From the NCBI GenBank assembly GCA_021801945.1, contig JAKABE010000024.1, positions 1 through 19,025 of the forward strand: 19,025 nucleotides of DNA, written 5' to 3'. Source of the stretch: Acidobacteriota bacterium. GTDB lineage: Bacteria; Acidobacteriota; Terriglobia; Terriglobales; Acidobacteriaceae. The position numbers and the translations under genes were made by a program. The notes under the pieces are model-generated. The model saw nothing but the letters and a program-made list of their open reading frames with translations, ran no database searches and was not told the DNA's origin. Positions 1-9,900 of this stretch are shown piece by piece; the stretch's first letter is position 1; each line of letters opens with the position of its first letter.

Positions 1-409
1 GCAGGGCGTGGGCGATCGAGTCCAGCACGCCGTTCAGAAAATTCAGCGACTCGGGTGCCGAATAGCGCCGGCCAATCTCCAGAGCCTCATTGATGATGAT
101 GGGGAAAGGCGTGGACTTGAACACCAGCATCTCGGCGACGGCCATCCGGAGAAGGTTGCGATCGACAGCGGGCATCCGCTCCAGGCGCCAATGCTGGGAG
201 TGAGCGGTGATGAGTCTGTCGATCTCCCGCTGGCGTTCTTGGGCGGCGCGGAACAGATCCTCAGCAAAGGCCCGAACCAGAGGATCGACCTCGCCGCCGG
301 CCTTCCAGAACGTGGCCAGGACTTGTTCGGGAGTTTGGCGGCCTATGTCGGCCTGAAAGAGCATCTGCATGGCCAGCTCGCGCCCTTTGCGGCGGGGTCC
401 GGAGCTCAA
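1..409 (-). CDS. nusB: Transcription antitermination factor NusB (3' end cut by window edge)
   Basis: NusB binds boxA RNA together with NusE (S10) and helps RNA polymerase read through rRNA operons. The 136 codons visible show the family pattern: a basic N-terminus (SSGPRRKGRELAMQMLFQ), a central helix with RMPAVDRNLLRMAVAEM, and the C-terminal INEALEIGRRYSAPESLNFLNGVLD signature. NusB proteins are usually 130-160 residues, so only the last few residues are missing. I chose a TTG start at 409..407. It sits exactly before the conserved basic stretch, has an AAGG about 9 nt upstream, and overlaps the ribH stop as TTGA; the next in-frame ATG would remove conserved residues. It is the last visible gene of the minus-strand pyrG-ribH-nusB cluster, and the ribH-nusB pair is common in bacteria. 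The overlap suggests translational coupling to ribH. Confidence 0.93.
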   Translation of the reverse strand, partial: MSSGPRRKGRELAMQMLFQADIGRQTPEQVLATFWKAGGEVDPLVRAFAEDLFRAAQERQREIDRLITAHSQHWRLERMPAVDRNLLRMAVAEMLVFKSTPFPIIINEALEIGRRYSAPESLNFLNGVLDSIAHAL

Positions 410-1275
410 GCGCGGCCGCCTTGATGGAGCTTCCGGTGCAGGCTCACCATCTCGATGGCGGCGGCAGCGGCCTCGAAGCCTTTGTTGCCGCCTTTGATGC
501 CCGCGCGGTTGAGAGCCTGCTCCAGGGTTTCGCAAGTGAGTACGCCGAAGCTGTGGGGAATGCCGGTCTCCTGCTGCGACTGCCCGATGCCCCGCGCCAC
601 CTCGTTGTAGATGGCCTCGTAGTGGGCGGTTTCGCCCCGCAGCAGGCAGCCAAGGGGAATGATGGCGTCCACCTGGCCGGCGTTGGCGCAGGCGCGGGCG
701 GCGGCGGGAATCTCCCATGCGCCGGGTACGCGCACAATCTGAATATCGGCGCGCTTTGCCCCGCTGCGTAAAAGCGCATCTAGAGCGCCTTCAAGAAGAC
801 GATCGGTCACAACGGCGTTCCAGCGCGAGACAACGATGGCAAACCTCATTCCCGCCGCAGAAAGATCGCCCTCAACGGCGATGGCTTTGCCCTTCAGTGG
901 ATCTGTCCAGGCCCAGAAGCCGACTGCGAAACCAGGCTCAGGCTCGACCGTGAAGATGCGCGACTTCCAGTGGGTTTCTGAAATTGGACCAAGGCGGCCG
1001 ACGGCCCCCTCGCTGCCTTGGGCGCGCAACCAAGCCTCGGCGGCCTGGTGCACGGCATCCAGTGAGGTCACTTCAACCAGCACTTCGGCGGTGCAAGGCA
1101 TTTGACCGTCTACAAATTCAAGGTTTCCCAGCGGGGCCAGGAACGAAGCTCCGCGGCTATCCTCTTCCTGCCAACCCTTGCCCGGTGCAAAACCCAGCGC
1201 GGCAAAAAAGCCCGCCAAGCGGTCGTAGGACGCTTGGCTCCCGGCGGGGCGCAGAAAGGAGATGCCTTTGATCAT
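406..1275 (-). CDS. ribH: 6,7-dimethyl-8-ribityllumazine synthase with fused N-terminal VOC/glyoxalase-like domain
   Basis: Lumazine synthase condenses 5-amino-6-ribitylamino-uracil with dihydroxybutanone phosphate in riboflavin synthesis. Residues about 128-280 are a complete RibH: VEGDLSAAGMRFAIVVSRWN (Trp152 at the aromatic substrate-stacking position), VRVPGAWEIP (181-190), LGCLLRGETAH with the probable catalytic His218, FGVLTCETLEQALNRAGIKG with phosphate-binding Arg257, and GNKGFEAA. RibH alone is normally about 150-165 residues; here 289. The extra residues 1-122 look like one VOC module (YDRLAGFFAALGF, SFLAPLGNLEFVDG, AEVLVEVTSLDAVHQAAEAWL, SRIFTVEPEPGFAVGFWAW). It lacks the usual first-strand metal histidine, so it may not be a metalloenzyme. 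The junction is open with no frameshift; the only internal Met (143) lies inside the first RibH strand, so a separate RibH start is unlikely. The start is ATG with a weak GAAG just upstream. The 149-bp gap from pyrG suggests a shared transcript. Confidence 0.93.
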   Translation of the reverse strand: MIKGISFLRPAGSQASYDRLAGFFAALGFAPGKGWQEEDSRGASFLAPLGNLEFVDGQMPCTAEVLVEVTSLDAVHQAAEAWLRAQGSEGAVGRLGPISETHWKSRIFTVEPEPGFAVGFWAWTDPLKGKAIAVEGDLSAAGMRFAIVVSRWNAVVTDRLLEGALDALLRSGAKRADIQIVRVPGAWEIPAAARACANAGQVDAIIPLGCLLRGETAHYEAIYNEVARGIGQSQQETGIPHSFGVLTCETLEQALNRAGIKGGNKGFEAAAAAIEMVSLHRKLHQGGRA

Positions 1276-1359
1276 GCTTCAATTTTAACGTGCGCCGAAA
1301 GCCAGACCGAAAACAATGACCTGGCGCGGAACCGGCCCTCACGTCCTTTCTCGCGCTCA

Positions 1360-1373
1360 CGCCTGTTCAGGCG
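1360..1373 (-). terminator. Short hairpin in the pyrG-ribH gap (weak terminator or attenuator candidate)
   Basis: CGCCT-GTTC-AGGCG forms a 5-6 bp stem with a tetraloop, about 52 nt after the pyrG stop. No U-run follows on the minus strand, so it is unlikely to terminate efficiently by itself. It could partly lower expression of ribH-nusB relative to pyrG. The rest of the 149-bp gap shows no other recognisable element. Confidence 0.2.
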
Positions 1374-1424
1374 CCGATCGGCTTTGACCTCGCCTGGCCG
1401 TGCGTGCTTTGGCGGACTGCTCCA

Positions 1425-3443
<2,019 letters not shown>

Positions 3444-6254
3444 TTAGAAATCCATGGTAACCGTCGCAGTCAAGGCGCGCGGCGTTATGTAGTGCGTGCC
3501 GCTGAAGGTGGACAGGAAGTTATACAGCGCGTACTTGTTCGCGAGGTTGATGGCCGTCAGGGTGAGGTTCGTCTTGTACTTGTGGGCATGGAAGATGTTG
3601 TTCTTGCCTACTGAGACATCGAACAGACTGTGGGGCAGGACGCGGGGCGGATTGTGATCGTTGTTGCCGGTGTTGGGCGCGGGAATCTTCAGCAAGCTCG
3701 AAGTAAGCTCCGACGCCGGGCAAACTGCGGGCAAGGCGCGGGTCGGCGTGGCGCGCACTCCGTTGCATGCCAATCCCGCCTCAAACTCCTCATCGGCGTT
3801 GAAGGGAAGAGCCACGGAGGCGCCGGTCACGGGGTTTCTCGTGGCAGGGATGTTGTTGTCAAGCATGGCAATTCCAGGTTGACCGTTCGTCAGCGTGACC
3901 GTGCTGTTGATGCAGGGCGTGTTCGGATCCAGCGAGCTGAGTCCGTAGCAAGGCGTGGATCCCGCCACCATGCCCGAGTCGAAGTGCCAGTTGAAGCCGC
4001 CCCAGATGCCGTCCAGGATTTTGCCATTGCTGGGTAAGGTGTATTGCACATGCGTATTCTCGTTGAATGCTTCATCGTGATCGATGCGGAAGGGATAGCC
4101 CGGCTGTCCCACCGTGGCTCCCGCGCCGGCCACCTGCGGCGGGAAGAAGCGAGCCGCCACTGACGCGCCGTCGAAGTAAGCGCTGAAGTTATGATAGGTA
4201 GGAACCGTAGCGTGCAGCGCATAGCCGGTGATCTTGGAGTTATGCCAGTCGATGGGGAAGGTGATGGGCGTGTTCCCCAGCACGCTGAAGTCGAAGGCGT
4301 CCTTGGTGTATACCCAGAGATATTCCCCGCTCAACACCAGGTGCTTGCCGACGCCCTGCTGGACGCTGGCATGAAACGCGTTGCGGTATCCCGGCAGCAT
4401 ATCCCCCGAGACTCCCGGCGTACAGGAAAGGAGCGGCGCCAGAACCGAGTCTGCGCACCCCTGGCTGGAGAGCACTAGGTTCTCGTTGAATGGTGTCTCC
4501 AGGGTGCGCGCATAGGAGATGCCTAATACAGAATTGGTTGGCGCGACGCGATAGGAGATGCCGATGCGCGGTTCGGTCTGGTTGGCGTCGGTGAGGCCAT
4601 TGTAAACGTCCTCGCGCGTGCCCAGGTTGAAGTGCCAATTGCCGGCCCGGATCTGATCTTCGAGGTAAAGCGCCAGCTCCTTGACGTCGGTATGGCCAAA
4701 GAACGTGAAGTCCATGCCTCCGCGTGTCAGGTCGTAAGGCCGCAACACAGGACGATAGTCCGGATTGGCGAAAGACGTGATGCCATCGCACCCGGAGGGA
4801 GCGGCATACCCAGGGAGCGGATCGCCCCGCGCATCCATGCACGGTGAGTTATAGGTGTTGTCCACGATTCCCAGGCTGTCGTGTTCGCGCAGAAAGGTCT
4901 GCTCGTACTCAATTCCGGCCAATATATTCTGATGTCCGTGCGCGTAGGTTAAATTGGCGTGCGTGCCCGCGTTCGTGAGCGTGCGGAACTGGCCGATGGA
5001 AGAGGTTTGCAGATTGACCGCACTGAAGTCGGCCAGCGGGTTGCCGCTGGGATAGTAGTGATACCCGTCGCGGCGCACGTAGACCATAAAGTTGAGCACG
5101 GCATTGGAACTGAGGATGCGCGTGTAGTCCGGCGCAATGTTGAAGGTCTTGATCTGGGAGCGCTGGTCGGTGTTGCCCACATTGCCGAAGGCGGGGTTGG
5201 GGTTTTCGCCGGTTGAGGCGAGAACGTTCTGTACGCTCAGGTTGTCGTAGGCGTTCGGCGTCTGGAACCAGGAGCGGGTGTAGTTGAAATTCACGTGGAT
5301 GGAATCATTCTTCCCGATGTCATAATCCACTCGGTCGAAGGCATTCTCTTCATTTCCTTTGGCGTGGAAGACAGAAAACTCCGGGGCATCGAGAAAGCGC
5401 CCCGTGTTCAGTCCGTCCATCTCGAGAAAATTACCCCATTTGGAACCGCCGTAGGAGAGAGAATATCCCCCCGTCGTCGACCCAAAGCTCCCATACGAGC
5501 TGTAAATGCTCCCGGTGGGCTTGGTCACGCCCTGTCCGGAACGCGTGGTGGCCACGATGATCAGGCTGGTCTTGTCTCCGTATTGCGCCGGAGGCGCGCC
5601 TTCGATGACCTGAAGCGATTGCACCGCGTTTGCGGGGAGCTCATTGGAGAAAACCTTGCTCTGCTGGTCGGTAATCGGTTCGCCGTCGATCGAAAATGAG
5701 CTGGACGCGTGGTCGCCAAGGGCGTGAAACATCCCGTTGGCGTCCGCCGTGACGCCTGGTGTTGTCTCCGTGACCAGCGAGCTGAGGGCTGATGACTGGC
5801 TCTCGAGCGGCACTGTGACGAATAGGTGGCGGGATACATCGACATGCAAGGTAGAGGTGTTCTCCACCAGCGGACCCAGGGATTGCACGGTCACGCTCTG
5901 CGTGGCGGCACCTATCTTCAGCACCAGGTTGAGGTATGTTCCCACAGCCGAACTCACCGTCGTGTTCTGACTGAGGGAAGCGAAGCCTTGGGCGGTGACA
6001 TTGATCTGGTAGGGATTGAAGGGAACATTAGAAAAACTGAACTGACCGGTGGAGTTAGTGGTCGTGGTCTGATGAAAGCCGCTCACACCGTTAGTTATGT
6101 GGATCGTCGCATTCGGAATCACCGCTCCGGTCGGATCGGTAACTGTTCCATAGATCTTTCCCGCGCCGCTGCCCTGCGCGGAGGCTGGGGCCGCCACAAG
6201 GGCTAAGGTGAGCAGGGGAAGAATCGCGATGATAAGTCGGCGATGGAGTGCCAT
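3444..6254 (-). CDS. Oar-like TonB-dependent outer-membrane receptor with carboxypeptidase-regulatory N-terminal domain
   Basis: This is an outer-membrane beta-barrel of the Oar/SusC-like type abundant in Acidobacteriota, likely importing a substrate the sequence does not reveal. It has 936 residues. A Sec signal peptide (MALHRRLIIA then a hydrophobic core, cleavage near PASA/Q27) precedes a CarboxypepD_reg-like beta-sandwich (about 31-113; GKIYGTVTDPTGAVIPNATI). A plug-like domain follows (about 140-240; SFSIDGEPITDQ, VQSLQVIEGAPPAQYGDKTS), then a long Tyr/Phe/Asn-rich barrel ending TATVTMDF, with the terminal Phe expected by the BAM machinery. I start at the ATG, 7 nt after AGGAG; a TTG immediately before it is too close to the ribosome site. 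It follows a small metal-ligand-rich membrane protein across a 192-bp gap, probably as one transcript, and ends at a strong terminator. I see no TonB box, so energy coupling is inferred. Confidence 0.9.
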   Translation of the reverse strand: MALHRRLIIAILPLLTLALVAAPASAQGSGAGKIYGTVTDPTGAVIPNATIHITNGVSGFHQTTTTNSTGQFSFSNVPFNPYQINVTAQGFASLSQNTTVSSAVGTYLNLVLKIGAATQSVTVQSLGPLVENTSTLHVDVSRHLFVTVPLESQSSALSSLVTETTPGVTADANGMFHALGDHASSSFSIDGEPITDQQSKVFSNELPANAVQSLQVIEGAPPAQYGDKTSLIIVATTRSGQGVTKPTGSIYSSYGSFGSTTGGYSLSYGGSKWGNFLEMDGLNTGRFLDAPEFSVFHAKGNEENAFDRVDYDIGKNDSIHVNFNYTRSWFQTPNAYDNLSVQNVLASTGENPNPAFGNVGNTDQRSQIKTFNIAPDYTRILSSNAVLNFMVYVRRDGYHYYPSGNPLADFSAVNLQTSSIGQFRTLTNAGTHANLTYAHGHQNILAGIEYEQTFLREHDSLGIVDNTYNSPCMDARGDPLPGYAAPSGCDGITSFANPDYRPVLRPYDLTRGGMDFTFFGHTDVKELALYLEDQIRAGNWHFNLGTREDVYNGLTDANQTEPRIGISYRVAPTNSVLGISYARTLETPFNENLVLSSQGCADSVLAPLLSCTPGVSGDMLPGYRNAFHASVQQGVGKHLVLSGEYLWVYTKDAFDFSVLGNTPITFPIDWHNSKITGYALHATVPTYHNFSAYFDGASVAARFFPPQVAGAGATVGQPGYPFRIDHDEAFNENTHVQYTLPSNGKILDGIWGGFNWHFDSGMVAGSTPCYGLSSLDPNTPCINSTVTLTNGQPGIAMLDNNIPATRNPVTGASVALPFNADEEFEAGLACNGVRATPTRALPAVCPASELTSSLLKIPAPNTGNNDHNPPRVLPHSLFDVSVGKNNIFHAHKYKTNLTLTAINLANKYALYNFLSTFSGTHYITPRALTATVTMDF

Positions 6255-6446
6255 CAAGAGTCTCCTGAAAGGTTGCTAAAGCGATGGAAAATCCTGCCGG
6301 CGCGAGAGCGGAACGGCAATCTCTTTTCGCATTGGGGCAACTCTTCCCGGCTGGAAAGCCAGTCTGGGAGATCCACGTGCGTCCTGCCTGCCCGGCGAGA
6401 CGATGGGCCTAGAAGGCGGATTGATCCGGGAGATCGGAGAAATGCC

Positions 6447-6761
6447 CTAGCAGCCGCTGGGCGGGGGGCGCGTGAAGAGCTTTGGATTCCAGTACCGGAT
6501 GACGGAGCGGGACTTAAGAACTGGCACAGGGATGCCCACCTGCACCAGGATGATCAAGGCTGCGACCGCCGCCGTGGGGACTACGGTGTGCATCGCCACA
6601 CAGAGCGGGCAGCTGTAGGCGTCGTTGGGGTTCGGGTGCGTGTGCGCGACCTGAGCTACAGCCAGCAGCGTCAGCAGGAGCAGACACAGAATCGTGACCG
6701 CAACCATAAATGCTGGCTTGCGAGCACAATTCCCGCGCCCATGTGTCTGCAATATGCTCAC
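6447..6761 (-). CDS. Small membrane protein with HTH/CPLC/H ligand cluster (DUF2946-like in style)
   Basis: This 104-residue protein has two hydrophobic segments (about 17-37 and 60-81). Between them is a compact, probably exported loop with His40, His42, Cys51, Cys54 (CPLC) and His58, an arrangement suited to binding a metal such as copper, zinc or cobalt. The C-terminus runs WNPKLFTRPPPSGC; small DUF2946-type proteins often end in a similar Arg/Pro-Pro tail, but I can claim family style only, not membership. The GTG start is supported by AGAGGAA 7-8 nt upstream; the first ATG would be codon 19, directly at the first helix. It lies 192 bp upstream of, and on the same strand as, the Oar-like receptor, suggesting a two-gene unit in which it might assist or sense a metal handled by the receptor. 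That role is inference. Confidence 0.75.
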   Translation of the reverse strand: MSILQTHGRGNCARKPAFMVAVTILCLLLLTLLAVAQVAHTHPNPNDAYSCPLCVAMHTVVPTAAVAALIILVQVGIPVPVLKSRSVIRYWNPKLFTRPPPSGC

Positions 6762-6843
6762 GCGGCTATTCCTCTTGCTAAGAATACATGAGGGAAAGAT
6801 CGAGGTTCTAAGTGCGACAGGCAGCTTTATTTCGACACAACCA

Positions 6844-6855
6844 CTCTACGTAGAG
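6844..6855. promoter_or_regulatory. 12-bp perfect palindrome upstream of the small membrane protein gene
   Basis: CTCTACGTAGAG is a perfect inverted repeat lying 83 bp upstream of the GTG start of the small membrane protein gene. It falls in the 208-bp region that must hold that gene's promoter. Its position and symmetry suit a dimeric repressor or activator, but there is only one copy here and no recognisable -35/-10 beside it. Confidence 0.25.
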
Positions 6856-6969
6856 GACGTTTGCGCGCGGCAAAAAGTTGCCTGGGTGGTCCGGTGCGCG
6901 CCTGGGCGTCCAGGCATATCCCCACTTTCGGCCGCGGGATGGGCGGAATCAAATGGTCGCCACGGGCTG

Positions 6970-9900
6970 TCAATTCAGGGCCGTCAGCCGTTCGAGGAAC
7001 TTATCGCGCAGGCCATGCAGCGCTTCCAGCCGGGACAGGCTGAGGGAAATGTGCCCGTCAGACTGGAGGTCGAGGATCTCCAGGGCCAACTGGTGAAGCT
7101 GGTGGTGTAGCGTCTCGATGGCCTGGAAGGCAGGGAAATGATCGCGTCCGGCCTGACGTTCATTCTCCAGCCAAGAGCCGAAGCGGCACCCCGTGGGATT
7201 GAGGAGCGGCGGCGCGTGGCGCTTGCCTTGGAGATACGATTCGAAGGCCCCCAGCCAGGCACGGTGCTCCACGCTGGAATAAAGCAGCGAGCGGTTGCCG
7301 GAGCGAACTTCTGGCGTTGCCACCCAGCGCGGGTCAGGGCGCCAGCGCGCCAGCCATCCTGGCAGGTCATGGGGCGGCATGGGCCGGGCCACGCCGTATC
7401 CCTGCGCCACCTCGCATCCCAGCTGCAGCAGCATCACACCGTGCTCCACGGTTTCAACGCCTTCAGCCACTACCTCGCGCCGGAAGGCCGTCGCCAAAGC
7501 CAGCACCGCCTCGAGGATTCCCAAACTCTCCGGCTCTTCCACCATGTCGCGCACAAAGCTCTGGTCGATCTTGAGCACTTTGGTGGGCAGATGCTTCAGA
7601 TAGGTCAATGAGGAATAGCCCGTACCGAAGTCGTCGAGCGCGAAGGAGACGCCCATCTGCCTGCAAGCTTCCAGCACCTCTGAGGTTCTCGCCAGATCCT
7701 GGAGCGCGGTGGTTTCCAGCACTTCGAGCTGCAACATGCTCGGCTTGACGCGGGAATGCACAGCCAGCCGTCTCCGCAACCAGTCCACGAAATCAGCCTG
7801 CTGCAGCTCTTGCGCGCTCACGTTCACGCTTACCGGTATCTCCAGCCCGTCATCCTGCCAGGCTTCGATCTGCGTCAGGGCATGATCGATCGCCCACCTG
7901 TCCAACTCGGCCAGGAGCGGATGATTCTCGATGACCGGCAGAAAAGCATCCGGCGCCAGCAATCCACGCCGCGGATGCTGCCAGCGGACGAGAGCCTCAA
8001 CACCGGCCAGTTTGCCGGTGCGCATATTCACCTGGGGCTGGTAATAGAGAACAAATTCATGCCGGTGCAGAGCCTGCCGGATCCCCTGCAGGCTTTCAAA
8101 ATGGCCGCGATTGGCCATGTCCTGAACGGGATCGAGGATATGATAGCGATTCTTCCCGTTCGTTTTGGCTTGTTGCAAGGCCTGTCTGGCATCGCTCAGC
8201 AGCCCATCGCCATCGGTCTCTGCGCTGCCGGAATAAAAGGCCACGCCGATGCTCGCCGAGACGCGCAGAACCTCGGTTCCGATGTGCACCTGGCGCGCAG
8301 CGGCGCGCAGCAGGCGGTTCATCACCGGAAGGGCATCTTCGTTCCGGGGCAGATCGAGCAACACCGCAACAAACTCATCCCCGCCCAGCTTGGCCAGCGT
8401 GTCGCCCTCCCGCAAGGCCCGCTTGAGACGCTGGGCCAACGCCGCCAGCATCCGGTCGCCGGTTTCCTGCCCATACTCGTCGTTGATCGTTCCGAAACCG
8501 TCCAGATCGAAATAGGCTACGGCGAGCGACTGGTTGCTCCGGCGGGCGTGGGCCATGGCCTGCTGCAAACGATCACGAAGAAGAAGCCGGTTGGGCAGCC
8601 CGGTTAGCGCATCGTACTGCGCCATCCGCTCCAACTCACGCGCCTGCTCCTTCTGCCGCGTTACATCGGTGAAGTGGGCTACATAGTTCTGAGTATTGCC
8701 CTCGGCGTCGCGGATGGCCGTGATGACCATCTCTTCGGCAAAGATCTCGCCCCCCTTATTGCGATTCCAGATCTCGCCCGACCACCGGCCGTTTTCAACG
8801 AGCGAGCGCCACATGTTCTCGTAGAACTCCCGGCTCTGCAAGCCCGACTGAAGAATGCGGGGATTCTTTCCTGCCGCCTCCTCGCGCGTGTAGCCGGTAA
8901 TCTGCGTGAATGCCTCGTTGACCTCCAGAATCGTCCCCTTGGGGTCTGTAATGGTAATGCCCTCGGAAGCGTGGTTAAACACCGAGGCCGCCAGGCGCAT
9001 GCGCTCTTCGGCTTGCCTTTTGATCGTAATATCCTCGGTGAAAATTACAATGCCCCCTATTTGCCCTTCGGCGTTCCTCCAGGGCAGAACGGTGCGCCGC
9101 GCCCACTGCACTTTGCCTTTCCATGGAAATCGACCCTCCTCCATGGGGATGGGCTCACCCGCCAGCGCGCGCCTATGGCGCGCAATCCAATCCTCGGGCA
9201 GATCCGGGAAGATCTCGTAATGCGACCGGCCGATCAGCTCGCGTCCTTCCAGCTCGTGCATCTCGATCCACCGCTGGCTCACGGCCAGATAGCGCATCTC
9301 GCGGTCCAACATGGCCAGTGCCGCGGGTGCTTGCTCGATAAACAGCTGAAAGATCTCTTTGGACTCGCGCAGCTCCGCTTCGGCCTGTTTTCGTTCGGTA
9401 ATGTCTTCGGTCAGGATGACGACCCCGCCGACCTGTCCCTCGCCCGTGAACCATGGCCGAACCTCACGGCGCACCCAGCGCCGGTTCCCATTGGCCCGCA
9501 AGAAAAGAGCCTCATGCAATGGGATGGTTTCTCCGGCAAGCGCGCGGCGGTGGTGTTCCTTCCAGAGTTCTGGAAGGTCGGGAGAAATCTCGTAAGCGGA
9601 ATGTCCGAGGATTTCTTTGTCCTGGAAGGAAAACGTCTCAATCCAGCGCGGGCTGACGGCCAAGTAACGCATCTCACGGTCGAACATGGCCAGCGAAGCC
9701 GGCGCATGGTCGATGAAGAGCTGAAGCAGTTCCTTGCTCTCGCGCAGCTCCGCTTCGGCCTTCTTCTTCTCCGTAATGTCCTGGACCGTTCCGCGCACCC
9801 GCGCCGGATTCCCTGCGACATCCTGCTCGACCCTGCCCCTCGTGTGAACCCAGCGGACAGCGCCATCATTCTCGCGGATAATCCGGTACTCGCGCTCGAA

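Noticed and set aside
6869..6914. Small hairpins (GGCAA/TTGCC and CCTGG/CCAGG) as terminator of the PAS-GGDEF-EAL-CZB gene
   Set aside because: Stems of only 5 bp without a proper U-run after the second arm; not distinguishable from chance.
6762..6969. Cobalamin riboswitch upstream of the receptor unit
   Set aside because: Looked for the conserved B12-box and surrounding stems and did not find them.
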